The notes beneath the pieces were generated by a model that was not told the DNA's origin, did no database searches, and saw only the letters and a list, made by a program, of their open reading frames with translations. The position numbers and the translations under genes are program-made. Positions 26,470-34,568 of a stretch of 37,819 nucleotides of DNA are shown one piece after another. Origin of the DNA: a virus. Where the stretch lies: positions 1 through 37,819 of the IMG/VR virus record IMGVR_UViG_3300025153_000245. The stretch is one strand, 5' to 3'. Numbering within the stretch: the first letter of the stretch is position 1; each line of letters begins with the position of its first letter.

Positions 26470-26489
26470 ACACTTTAATCATCAATAAC

Positions 26490-26717
26490 ATGTCACAAAA
26501 AGTAAAAGCAAAATTCAAATGCTTTGCAGTCACTGAATTTGAATCGGGAGGCAAGGAAGCAAAGTTGCAGCCGGTATCTGGGCCAGGCAATGAGGATTAT
26601 TCCCGTTACACTCCCTTGGGCGAATTGAGATTGACAATTACTACTGAGACGCCAGCTCTTGAATTTTTTAAGCCTGGCAAAACTTATGATTTATTGATCT
26701 CTGAGTCGGAAGAGTAA
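26490..26717 (+). CDS. Small late protein, unknown
   Basis: A 75-residue beta-rich acidic protein (KAKFKCFAVTEFESGGKEAK, LGELRLTITTETP, FFKPGKTYDLLIS). The pattern suggests a small beta barrel. It lies 20 bases after the endolysin and before the tail chaperone, in the tail gene set. I do not recognise the family; a structural tail role is possible. Confidence 0.6.
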   Translation: MSQKVKAKFKCFAVTEFESGGKEAKLQPVSGPGNEDYSRYTPLGELRLTITTETPALEFFKPGKTYDLLISESEE

Positions 26718-26761
26718 CGGTAAAATACAGTATTTAAACACGATTAAACGATATTTTAAAC

Positions 26762-27124
26762 ATGGCAAAGGAAATCATTACCGAGGTTACCCCCGAAATT
26801 TTAACAGGCTGGAAAGCCGAACATACCCGCATATTCCGGCTGGAAGTTGCGGACGAGACAATGAACCTGGACCCGCATTTGCTTACTGCTGAACTGGATG
26901 CACAGCCCAGGGCAACCGGGTATATCAAGCACCCTGACAACAAGGTTCTCAATTACGCGATGCAGAAGCTTCCAAACATGCAGGAAGCGGGAAAGGTCAT
27001 CATTAAAAACTGCTGGCTTGGCGGTGATGAAAGACTTATCAAGGACGACACATTTTTGAATAGTGCTGCCCTTCAAGTGATAGAGCTAATCCAAATTAGA
27101 CAGGGTCGCTTAAAGGAAGTTTAG
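26762..27124 (+). CDS. Tail assembly chaperone, unshifted product
   Basis: A 120-residue protein placed just before the tape measure gene, the usual position of the tail assembly chaperone (lambda gpG, Mu gp41). It is a mixed alpha/beta protein with ITEVTPEILTGWKAEHTRIF at the start and helices at the end. Most ribosomes should end at TAG 27122-27124. Close to the end is a slippery site that would give the longer fusion. The call rests on position plus the frameshift signal. Confidence 0.7.
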   Translation: MAKEIITEVTPEILTGWKAEHTRIFRLEVADETMNLDPHLLTAELDAQPRATGYIKHPDNKVLNYAMQKLPNMQEAGKVIIKNCWLGGDERLIKDDTFLNSAALQVIELIQIRQGRLKEV

Positions 27125-27315
27125 ACGACGAACCGGAAATTAGTTCGTCGGACGATGACCAATTTAGAGGTTCGTGTGCGTGGATCAGATACTTTTTTCA
27201 CAACGATCCTTACCTGCTGGAACCCGAAGAATACGCCAGGCAATGGCGGGAAGCGCAATACCTGATAAGATTAATGAAACCCATTAAGCCCGACAAGAAT
27301 GAATCGAGTATATGA
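26762..27315 (+). CDS. Tail assembly chaperone, -1 frameshift fusion
   Basis: A -1 slip at C TTA AAG (27109-27115) joins codon 118 to a 66-codon frame ending at TGA 27313-27315, giving about 184 residues. The added part starts with an acidic stretch (PEISSSDDDQ) and continues with a good protein-like sequence, CAWIRYFFHNDPYLLEPEEY then ARQWREAQYLIRLMKPIKPD. This segment has no start codon of its own of use, and it overlaps the tape measure start by 17 bases. The gpG/gpGT arrangement of many tailed phages matches. Confidence 0.72.
27109..27150 (+). promoter_or_regulatory. Programmed -1 frameshift signal
   Basis: Slippery heptamer CTTAAAG in the frame C TTA AAG, a 10-base spacer, then a stem CGACGAAC (27126-27133) with GTTCGTCG (27143-27150), 8 perfect pairs and a 9-base loop. 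The second tRNA re-pairs well (AAG to AAA); the first (TTA to CTT) less well, so efficiency may be modest. Confidence 0.72.
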
Positions 27316-29197
27316 GCTGATGATCAAATTGCAAGATATGGTCAGCCCTCAAATGATGAAGCTGGCAGGAACCTACGGCAAGGTGATTGGCAATATGGAG
27401 CGCAAGAAAGGCGCTTTGGGCAATATTTTCAATACTGCCGGGCAATCGGTTGACAGTCTTCGTCGCAAATTATTGGGATTATCGTCTACTCCTACACGTC
27501 TGAGGGTCGATACGAGCGAACTTGATTCGGCTACACGTAGAGCGGGTAAACTTCGTGACGCAATGGGCCGATTTACTGGCGGTGGTGGTGGAGCTGGCGG
27601 CGGTCGCGGGTCTGGCGGCATCTCCGGTATGCTTGGAAGTGCAATGAGAGGCGGCGCTCTGGGTGGTATGCTCATGGGCGGAATAGGTGGATATATTGGA
27701 ATGCAAAGTGCCCAGGCTATTGGTGCCGCTACAATTTCGCCCGCTATGGAAGCTGAGCGCAATCAGTTCAGTATGGGTGTTATGATGCACTCGCCAGAAA
27801 ACGCCCAAATACTTACTGATCAGCTTCGTAAATATGCGGCAGACAATCCTTTATTGGGCAATGCGGAAGTACAGGGAATGGGTACGCAAATGGTTGGCCT
27901 TGGCTATGAAATGGGCAAGATTTTGCCAGTCATGAAAAGCCTGGGTGATGTAGCAGCAGGAAGTGGAAATAACCTTTCGGAGCTTGTTACTGTGTTGGGC
28001 CAGGTGAAAATGAAAGGGCGTCTACAGGGAGAAGAGTTGATGCAGTTCATGGAAAGAAAAGTTAACCTTATTCCATATCTGGCTAAGATCAAAGGTGTTG
28101 GAGAGGACAAAATATCTCAAATGGTAACAGATAAAAAAATCTCTTATCAGGATGTAGAGAGCGCATTAGGTAAGATGAGCGGCAAGGGGGGCATTTTCGA
28201 CAACATGAGCGAGCGAACCGCTAATGAAACATCATTTGGAAGGTACCAGAAGTTGATCGGGGATCTGGAAAACAAAGGGCTTGACCTGGGCAAGGCGATG
28301 CTTCCGTATGTGGAAAAAGTAATGGGATTCGTCAATCAGCTGATGGAGAATATTGGGCCACTTGAAAAAGGATTTTCTGTATTTACAAGTGCGGTTGGTG
28401 GTGCATGGGCATATGTTTCTAATCTACTGAAAGACCTAGGACTTATCAGTGAAAAAGGGGGTGCCGCGAGCCTTATAATGGAGACATTGGGTGTCGCATT
28501 CACATATCTAGGCAATGCGATTAAGTTTGTTACCGGGGTATTGCAGGCATTCACTGATAGCCCTTTGGCGATGTTTGTCGCCGGGATCACAGCAATTCCA
28601 TACTTAATTAGCCTTGTCAGTTCCGCATGGGTTGCTCTTAACGTTGCATTTACGGCTACTCCAATAGGTTTTATTATCGCTGCTGTCGTGGGCATAGTTG
28701 CCGCATTGATGACCGCATATGACAAAGTTTCATGGTTTCGTGAAGGTATTTTAGCGCTTTGGGAAACGGTTAAGTCGGTCTTTTCAAATATGGGCAGTTT
28801 CTTGAAAATGATCTTTACCGGAGATGTGGCCGGGGCGCTCGCTGTGATTAGCCGAACAATTACAGAGGCTGGAACAAATAGTGTGAGAGCAGTCAAAGCG
28901 GATAGAAACTCGAGAATAGTTGCAGGCATCCCAAAAGCAGTTCAGGGCGGTTTTACTCCTGCCGGGGCAGGCGGTGGTGGTGGCTCAGGTGGTGGTGGAC
29001 TTGGTGGATCAACTGGCTTAAATTCAACGGTAGGCAATTCAAAAAGCCAGAGCATAAATATCAACGTCGGCTCTCTTATCGCCAAATCAGAGATCCATGT
29101 AATGGACTTCAACGGGGATATTTCCCAGCTGGAAAGCAAGATCATTGAATCGCTTTCAAGGCTTATCAATTCGGCAAACCAACTGGCAGTATCGTAA
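27299..29197 (+). CDS. Tail tape measure protein
   Basis: A 632-residue protein setting tail length. Features are the N-terminal MNRVYELMIKLQDMVSPQMM, a Gly-rich patch at about 97-115 and hydrophobic stretches at about 112-150, the tape-measure domain with AKGVGEDK-like KIKGVGEDKISQMVTDKKIS at about 260-290, and a membrane-like region around 420-475 that may insert into the host inner membrane. The C-terminus is Gly-rich then ordered (SININVGSLIAKSEIHVM). At 632 residues it predicts a short to medium tail. Its last base overlaps the next ATG. Confidence 0.85.
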   Translation: MNRVYELMIKLQDMVSPQMMKLAGTYGKVIGNMERKKGALGNIFNTAGQSVDSLRRKLLGLSSTPTRLRVDTSELDSATRRAGKLRDAMGRFTGGGGGAGGGRGSGGISGMLGSAMRGGALGGMLMGGIGGYIGMQSAQAIGAATISPAMEAERNQFSMGVMMHSPENAQILTDQLRKYAADNPLLGNAEVQGMGTQMVGLGYEMGKILPVMKSLGDVAAGSGNNLSELVTVLGQVKMKGRLQGEELMQFMERKVNLIPYLAKIKGVGEDKISQMVTDKKISYQDVESALGKMSGKGGIFDNMSERTANETSFGRYQKLIGDLENKGLDLGKAMLPYVEKVMGFVNQLMENIGPLEKGFSVFTSAVGGAWAYVSNLLKDLGLISEKGGAASLIMETLGVAFTYLGNAIKFVTGVLQAFTDSPLAMFVAGITAIPYLISLVSSAWVALNVAFTATPIGFIIAAVVGIVAALMTAYDKVSWFREGILALWETVKSVFSNMGSFLKMIFTGDVAGALAVISRTITEAGTNSVRAVKADRNSRIVAGIPKAVQGGFTPAGAGGGGGSGGGGLGGSTGLNSTVGNSKSQSININVGSLIAKSEIHVMDFNGDISQLESKIIESLSRLINSANQLAVS

Positions 29198-29685
29198 TGG
29201 CAACAGGTTCAATAGGTGTAGGTGGCGGGGTTTTAAAGCCAGGTATCAGTAAGCAGACCATCAAGGAAACCGGCGCGATCATGCAGATGCCGGTGAGTAT
29301 TGGCTATCGGGGTAACATGTGGGTTTTGCCTCGTGAACCACTCGTGTCTGTTCGTGGCCGCAATATCATTACCCGCCGTAATATCGCCAAAAAGACCGGC
29401 GTAGGGTCGGTAAAAGAGCTCTGGAGTACGGACGATTATGAGGTGATCTTAACCGGTACGTTGGTAGATGGCGAAGTAACGGACGAATTACCATCCCAGA
29501 TGATCAGCCGCCTGAATGCGCTATACCAGGCTAAAAAGAGTGTCATCATTGAATGTGCATTGCTGGAAGCGGTAGGGGTTGCGCTGCTGGCAATTGAAAG
29601 TATAGAATTCCCGCCAACGAAAGGAATTGGCCGCCAGGAATACATTATAAGGGGCTTTTCCGATGAAGATCATGAATTACTTTAA
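29197..29685 (+). CDS. Baseplate-proximal tail protein (DUF6046-like)
   Basis: A 162-residue beta-rich protein between tape measure and hub, the slot of the DNA-circularisation/LysM-type proteins of other myophages. It contains WVLPREPLVSVRGRNIITRR, a VKELWSTDDYEVILTGTLVD segment typical of a tail-protein strand and ends GRQEYIIRGFSDEDHELL. I recall this as DUF6046, found in Bacteroidetes phages. It overlaps the tape measure stop by one base. Confidence 0.6.
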   Translation: MATGSIGVGGGVLKPGISKQTIKETGAIMQMPVSIGYRGNMWVLPREPLVSVRGRNIITRRNIAKKTGVGSVKELWSTDDYEVILTGTLVDGEVTDELPSQMISRLNALYQAKKSVIIECALLEAVGVALLAIESIEFPPTKGIGRQEYIIRGFSDEDHELL

Positions 29686-29711
29686 TCAATTATACAACAA
29701 ACCAGAATCGA

Positions 29712-30755
29712 ATGAAACAGTTAAAAACGCTCATGTTTGCACTCATTTTTGTATGTGCAGCGCTAACCGCCAATGCTATGTTTAGTTTGGATTATGAAAT
29801 TGAAATCGGGGCTTACAAGCTCAAAGGCGTTGAAAGTGTAAAGATCGAAACCTCACAGGATCTCCTGTCTGATTTTTGCCAGATCACTATTCCGGGTATG
29901 ATCCGGGGTATACCTTATAAGGTTGAAGACAAGATTAAGCGAGGTGACCAGGTGACGGTAAAACTTGGCTATGATAACGGATTGAAAACGGAATTTAAAG
30001 GCTATTTAAAAGCCATTTATCCAGAAAATCATATGAAGCTGGAATGTGAGGATAGTGTGTATCTGTTCCGCCGTAAAGTAGCCAGCAAGGTGTTAACCAA
30101 TGTGAGTGTAAAGAAGATCCTTGAATATGTACTCAGTCAGGTAAACCCGCAAATTGCAACTCCTTTCACCCTGGTAACTTCGTTATCTGCCGATAGCTTT
30201 AAATGGGAGAAATTCACCATTCATAATGCGACCGGATTCGAGGTCCTGGACAAGCTCCGCCAGGAATCGGGGCTTATGATCTATGCCAGGGACAGCACAT
30301 TGCAGGTGCACCTGGCCTTTACCGAAAATGCGGGCGTAAATGTCACTTACGATTTTGAGAAGAATATAGAGGATACCAATGAGCTTAAATACGTAAAAGC
30401 CCAGGACATCAAAACGAAAGTGGTAGTTGTAGGTAGGACAAAGAAAGGTGCAAAGCTGGAAGGTGAGGCGGGTGAGAGTGGCGGCGACGTCAGGACCATA
30501 CAGCGCCCAACGATTTCAGATAAGTCTACACTTGAAAACATTGCCAAAGAGGAGCTTAAAAAGCTCTCTTACGATGGCTATAAAGGTGAAATAATCAGTT
30601 GGCTTACGCCTTACTGCACCACCGGATATGCCGCTAAGGTCATAGATAAAGACTACCCCGAGCGTGCCGGAAAGTATTATGTGATGGGTACCAAAATTGA
30701 GTTTTCCCAGAATGGCGGCATTCGAACCGTAAGCCTGGGATTTAAACTAGCATAA
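29712..30755 (+). CDS. Baseplate hub protein (gpD / late control D-like)
   Basis: A 347-residue hub protein of the P2 gpD, Mu gpP type, bound by the spike. The fold can be followed from FSLDYEIEIGAYKLKGVESV through GFEVLDKLRQESGLMIYARD (the hub's second domain) to the C-terminal IEFSQNGGIRTVSLGF. Oddly the open frame begins with what looks like a Sec signal peptide: a basic start, a hydrophobic run at about 7-18 and ANA before residue 23. An in-frame ATG at 29778 gives a 325-residue protein starting MFSLDYEIEIG, the more usual hub start. Which start is used is unclear. Confidence 0.75.
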   Translation: MKQLKTLMFALIFVCAALTANAMFSLDYEIEIGAYKLKGVESVKIETSQDLLSDFCQITIPGMIRGIPYKVEDKIKRGDQVTVKLGYDNGLKTEFKGYLKAIYPENHMKLECEDSVYLFRRKVASKVLTNVSVKKILEYVLSQVNPQIATPFTLVTSLSADSFKWEKFTIHNATGFEVLDKLRQESGLMIYARDSTLQVHLAFTENAGVNVTYDFEKNIEDTNELKYVKAQDIKTKVVVVGRTKKGAKLEGEAGESGGDVRTIQRPTISDKSTLENIAKEELKKLSYDGYKGEIISWLTPYCTTGYAAKVIDKDYPERAGKYYVMGTKIEFSQNGGIRTVSLGFKLA

Positions 30756-31348
30756 TGAGCCAATCAAGCAGGCAGGCGGTTTTAGATTTTATGAGGGGAA
30801 GCCAGTCGGGTGTTCAAGTATACCCGGCTGAACTCCTCTCACTTCAAGGTGATTCCTGTACCGTTCGGCTGTTATCGTCGGATCTGGAAATTGACGAAGT
30901 TCGTTTATCGGCTGACCCAGATCAAAAGGGAAAGGTTGTTTTTTACCCGCGTGTAGGTAGCACCGTTTTAGTTGGCTGTATTGAAAATGAGCTTTCGAGC
31001 CTTTATGTAGCTCAGTGTAGTGAAATTGATTCCTTTGATATTGTTATCGGTGATGCAGGGTTGAAGGGAGATAAAGATCAGATTACAGCAAGCCGGTCAA
31101 AAACTTCGGTGAAGATTGAGCAGGACAAACTTTCGTTCGTCCAGGATACCGTAAGCGTTGAGCTTGGCAGTAAAAAAGTAAGCGTCACCAATGGAACAGT
31201 TAGCCTTAAAACGCTATTTACAGACCTGACTACACTACTGAAGACTTTTATTGTCATCACTACAACAGGTCCAAGCACTGCGGTTTCACCTACTTCTCTG
31301 ACAAGCATTACGCAACTGGAAACCAAAATAAACCAGCTTCTTTCGTGA
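30755..31348 (+). CDS. Baseplate spike protein (gpV / Mu gp45-like)
   Basis: A 197-residue spike subunit. The N-terminal OB-type domain shows VQVYPAELLSLQGDSCTVRL then GSTVLVGCIENELSSLYVAQ. A repetitive beta region follows (SVKIEQDKLSFVQDTVSVEL, KKVSVTNGTVSL), fitting a trimeric beta-helix needle. The C-terminus is helical. It sits between hub and wedge genes as in Mu. Overlaps of one and four bases tie it to both neighbours. Confidence 0.7.
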   Translation: MSQSSRQAVLDFMRGSQSGVQVYPAELLSLQGDSCTVRLLSSDLEIDEVRLSADPDQKGKVVFYPRVGSTVLVGCIENELSSLYVAQCSEIDSFDIVIGDAGLKGDKDQITASRSKTSVKIEQDKLSFVQDTVSVELGSKKVSVTNGTVSLKTLFTDLTTLLKTFIVITTTGPSTAVSPTSLTSITQLETKINQLLS

Positions 31349-31629
31349 ATGATTTTAAGATAGACGATACGGGCGACCTGGTGATAAAAGACGGTGACCT
31401 GGTTGTTACCGAATCAACACTGCAACACCAGGCAGATATTATCTGGGCCGAAAAAGCCTGGTTTAAAGGCGCTCCTGCTCTTGGGGCTGGCTTGCAAAGT
31501 TACCTGAATGATGCCGGGTCGGCACCTGGACTGCTTCGAAGTATCCGACAAGAGCTTGAACGGGACGGAATGGCGGTTAATAGCATTTCGTTCGCGAACG
31601 ACAACATCAATATCGACGCTTCCTACTAA
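31345..31629 (+). CDS. Baseplate wedge protein (gp25/gpW, Mu gp46-like)
   Basis: A 94-residue wedge protein. The start FKIDDTGDLVIKDGDLVVTE is a frequent opening of Mu gp46-type proteins. The family part is HQADIIWAEKAWFKGAPALG and IRQELERDGMAVNSISF, matching the gp25-like fold. It is coupled to the spike gene (ATGA) and followed directly by the LysM-like gene. Confidence 0.75.
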   Translation: MNDFKIDDTGDLVIKDGDLVVTESTLQHQADIIWAEKAWFKGAPALGAGLQSYLNDAGSAPGLLRSIRQELERDGMAVNSISFANDNINIDASY

Positions 31630-31908
31630 ATGAAAAACCATGTTGTGTGCTCGGGGCAAAGCCTCTTTGATATAGCTGTGATCTGTTACGGATCGGTTAC
31701 GGGGATTACATTTCTGGTAGCCGACAATGCGTTAAACGGCCCGGTTGACCGGATCTATGAAGGGCAGATACTCAAATACCGCGACGAGCCGATTGACCCC
31801 CGGAAAAAGATTTACCTGGATGACTATGCGGTCATTGCAACGATCAGAAAAGAGGATATGCCTGAGGGAATTGGTTACTGGCGGCTGGATGAATATGTAA
31901 TACAATAA
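31630..31908 (+). CDS. Tail protein X / LysM-like
   Basis: A 92-residue protein whose first 50 residues resemble a LysM repeat: VVCSGQSLFDIAVICYGSVT, then the GQILKY ending common to gpX-like tail proteins that act between hub and tape measure and may touch peptidoglycan. The start directly abuts the wedge stop. The second half is unlike known domains. Confidence 0.6.
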   Translation: MKNHVVCSGQSLFDIAVICYGSVTGITFLVADNALNGPVDRIYEGQILKYRDEPIDPRKKIYLDDYAVIATIRKEDMPEGIGYWRLDEYVIQ

Positions 31909-31919
31909 AACCCCATTAG

Positions 31920-32201
31920 ATGGAAAATATCAATTATACAGAAGCCGAAGCGCTGATGCGTCAGGCAAAAGAAGTGCGTCGTAAAGCCTGGCCAGTTGGC
32001 AAAAAGGCATACTACGACATTGACCTGGACGGCAAGCCCGATGAGCTGGATATCAACAGCCCCGACTTTGTCAAAAATGCAATCGCTAACTATGAAAAGT
32101 TTCGCCGTGCTATCCGAATTGCCATTGATGGCATCGTGCAACCTGGTGCATGGATCACACAAGCGGATAGCCTGGAATCAGACTGGGAGCTGGTGGAGTA
32201 A
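31920..32201 (+). CDS. DUF2829 (Tad2)-like protein, possible anti-Thoeris factor
   Basis: A 93-residue cytosolic-type protein. The pattern EALMRQAKEVRRKAWPVGKK at residues about 10-28 and the ending WITQADSLESDWELVE match what I know of DUF2829 (xEAL..lk.GkkvrRxgW ... DxlaxDWe). DUF2829 includes Tad2, a phage protein that sequesters the cyclic ADP-ribose-type signal of Thoeris defence. The middle is longer and more charged than usual. It stands among baseplate genes where a structural role would otherwise be expected. The match is by eye only. Confidence 0.5.
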   Translation: MENINYTEAEALMRQAKEVRRKAWPVGKKAYYDIDLDGKPDELDINSPDFVKNAIANYEKFRRAIRIAIDGIVQPGAWITQADSLESDWELVE

Positions 32202-32241
32202 ACCAAATTATATTTTGCGCAGCATGTGCAATTTTCGGTAT

Positions 32242-32268
32242 CCTGACCCGGAGCAGCCCCTGGTCAGG
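32242..32268 (+). other. Hairpin in the gap before the baseplate J gene
   Basis: CCTGACC (32242-32248) and GGTCAGG (32262-32268) form a perfect 7-bp stem with a 13-base loop. An adjoining CCTGGCCAGG gives alternative pairings. There is no T tract, so it is not a simple terminator. The rest of the 125-base gap shows only a 21-codon open frame I do not believe. Confidence 0.4.
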
Positions 32269-32326
32269 CCCTGGCCAGGAGCGAAATGAGCAAAAAGCAA
32301 CAAACCAAACCAAACATTATTCGGAA

Positions 32327-33139
32327 ATGAGGACAACAGAGGAAATACAGAGTGAGATGGATACCGTGAAGGGTGGCTTTCCTACTTTGGACACGCTTGA
32401 TACAGTGAGCAGCGCCGGGCTATACCCGCAAATGAAAGGATACTGGACTTTACTTGTACAGCTGCTGGAAAGTAGCTGGGATTCCATTGTTGCGAAGGTG
32501 GAGTCGCGGATCACTGAAACGAAGATCGGAGGCTTGTCCTGGTATGTGAGCCAGGCCAGGGCGTTCCAGTATGGCGACGCTGTAAGCATCGTAAACGGAC
32601 AGGTTACTTACGCGGTACTGGATGCTGAAAAACTGATCGTTAAACAAGCGGCCATCACCGAGGATATAGCCACGGGACGACTCATGCTGCGTGTGGCAAA
32701 AATGACCGAGGGGACTATTGTTCCGCTATCGGAGGGAGAATTGAAGGCGTTTAAAGCATATGCTGGTAAATTCAAATATGCAGGGGTGGTTTTAGATGTT
32801 ACAAGCCTGGAAGCCGATCAGGTAAAATTGGTGGCTAGCGTCAAAGTTGACAGGCAGATACTCAGTGACACTGGTTCTTTGCTAACCGACAATACAAAAT
32901 ACCCGATAAAGGATGGCATCAATGCATACTTAAAGAGTCTGCCATATGATTCCATTATCAGCAATACGGGGCTGACCGATGCTATACAGCAAATAAAAGG
33001 GGTTAAAGATTTCACAATTAACCAGAGCTACACACGTAGGCCGGTTTCTGTTGAATGGGTTTCTTATGCACGTGAAGTAGCAAGCACGGCGGGACATGGG
33101 GTGCTTCATAATGATTCCACTTTTAGCTACTCGTACTGA
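32327..33139 (+). CDS. Baseplate J-like wedge protein (Mu gp47-like)
   Basis: A 270-residue wedge protein. The order is helical N-terminus, the QYGDAVSIVNGQVTYAV segment, a conserved beta part with VVLDVTSLEADQVKLVASVK, then YLKSLPYDSIISNTGLTDAI near the end. This corresponds to the C-terminal arch of gpJ/gp6 proteins. It is shorter than Mu gp47 (360). The stop overlaps the next ATG region by one base. Confidence 0.65.
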   Translation: MRTTEEIQSEMDTVKGGFPTLDTLDTVSSAGLYPQMKGYWTLLVQLLESSWDSIVAKVESRITETKIGGLSWYVSQARAFQYGDAVSIVNGQVTYAVLDAEKLIVKQAAITEDIATGRLMLRVAKMTEGTIVPLSEGELKAFKAYAGKFKYAGVVLDVTSLEADQVKLVASVKVDRQILSDTGSLLTDNTKYPIKDGINAYLKSLPYDSIISNTGLTDAIQQIKGVKDFTINQSYTRRPVSVEWVSYAREVASTAGHGVLHNDSTFSYSY

Positions 33140-33906
33140 TGCTGCTAGACATAGAGAAATTTGTTCAACAAATCCTGCCGCCCAACCGCAGGAAAGACAA
33201 TCATATTGGTATACTGACGACGCTTTTTCGTGCCGACTATGTGATTGAAAAGCAAAACAGCTTCGAATATGACCTGCAATTTGACCTGGGAACAGCTGGG
33301 CAGGTGGGTGTATTGGAGCACGTGCTGCAAAGCTATATTCATGAGGGGATCACGATTCTGGATGCAGATGGTGTCCGTGTTGATTTCCGCGTGTTGGTTC
33401 CTGATGTGGTATCTATTGCTGAAAGAGGCGAAGCAATTCGCCTGGTGGAACGGTATAGGCTTTCATCAAAGCGCTACGAGGTTGTAGATGTGATCAATTG
33501 GAGCAATCAAGGATCTGACCCAGTTACGGGGCTGGATTTCTCGGGTACACCCAATATAAACGACACCTATTTTCTGTTTTACGGTATCAATAAATCAGGC
33601 GTTTACTTTACCAACATAAGGAACCTAGATACAGGGGAGGTATTCCGAAACCAGGATCTTGAATACACTGCACACTCACAAATGGGGTGGCAGCTACCAG
33701 GCGCTGGCCGCTGGCGGATTCAAGTCGGCAGTATTTTTCGCATTGTGAACAGGGTCAACGTTGAGTACGTCACCTATGCTCCTGACTGGCTTTCCTGGAT
33801 TGGGTACACCTTCGACGTGAACAGTAGGGAGGGCACCATTTACATAGACGCCAGTATAGATTGTAAACTCAAAATAAAACGAAAGGAGCTCAGCATAAGT
33901 CGATAA
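33139..33906 (+). CDS. Baseplate-associated tail protein, unknown
   Basis: A 255-residue beta-rich protein, last phage gene in the rightward unit, in the Mu gp48 slot. The N-terminal part (ILPPNRRKDNHIGILTTLFR, VLEHVLQSYIHEGITIL) differs from gp48, and the C-terminal half is rich in aromatic residues (QMGWQLPGAGRWRIQ, DWLSWIGYTF) as in adhesion modules. It may link the baseplate to the fibre encoded on the other strand. No family recognised. Confidence 0.55.
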   Translation: MLLDIEKFVQQILPPNRRKDNHIGILTTLFRADYVIEKQNSFEYDLQFDLGTAGQVGVLEHVLQSYIHEGITILDADGVRVDFRVLVPDVVSIAERGEAIRLVERYRLSSKRYEVVDVINWSNQGSDPVTGLDFSGTPNINDTYFLFYGINKSGVYFTNIRNLDTGEVFRNQDLEYTAHSQMGWQLPGAGRWRIQVGSIFRIVNRVNVEYVTYAPDWLSWIGYTFDVNSREGTIYIDASIDCKLKIKRKELSISR

Positions 33907-34004
33907 CAAACTGCTAATTCGGGCTTAATTACTCAAACGTACAATTTTCCCCGCGGGTCTCGTAAAATCAATTTGATGTACAGTGAGTAGCAAATAGCCA
34001 ATTC

Positions 34005-34553
34005 TCAGCCCTTGAAAAGATTCAAAATTGCTTCCATGTCAAAAGTCGGTGCAATCTGCTGTTCACTGAAATCAAATTCACCGTGCAAATTGATGTGATG
34101 CCAGGTATGTGTAGATGTTCGGGAAATCATTTTTATTAATTCTTCCTTTTGCTCGGCTGTTTTACAATTGCAGATCTGTTGAGAGAGCAGTAGTAAATTA
34201 TAATAGTTAATCGAATTGATGATCAGCCTTTTGCATCCTTCCGCTACAAGCTGATCATAATGCGTGTTCCAGTTAAACTCCTGTGGGTTTCCAAGCATGA
34301 CTGCTTTAGCAAAATGATTGGCGTTTTCTACTTTCGACAATACTGATTCAACAGATTTACGAAGGTCTTCCTCACTGATATACCGTAGTATATAAATGGT
34401 TTTGTAGAGTTTGCCTAATTCTTTCAGTGCTTTGTATAAGGGATTTTGTCGGGAATAGGAATTTAACCGTCTCAACAAAACAGATGCCTTTTCATAGCCG
34501 AGTTTAATCGTTGTGACAAGCCGTAAAATATCGTCCCAGTGTTCAATAATCAA
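34005..34553 (-). pseudogene. Tn3 transposase, C-terminal fragment
   Basis: Third piece of the split transposase (182 codons from TTG 34553). It reads straight on in frame from the second piece through a TAG at 34569-34571 and KVDYE. It holds the Tn3 C-terminal signature with the catalytic Glu region, MLGNPQEFNWNTHYDQLVAE then GCKRLIINSINYYN, and RTSTHTWHHINLHGEFDFSE. Without the stop it would complete a normal transposase. Confidence 0.82.
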
Positions 34554-34568
34554 TTCATAATCTACTTT

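Noticed and set aside
32224-32289. 21-codon open frame before the baseplate J gene
   Set aside because: Too short, Pro-rich and built of the hairpin sequence.
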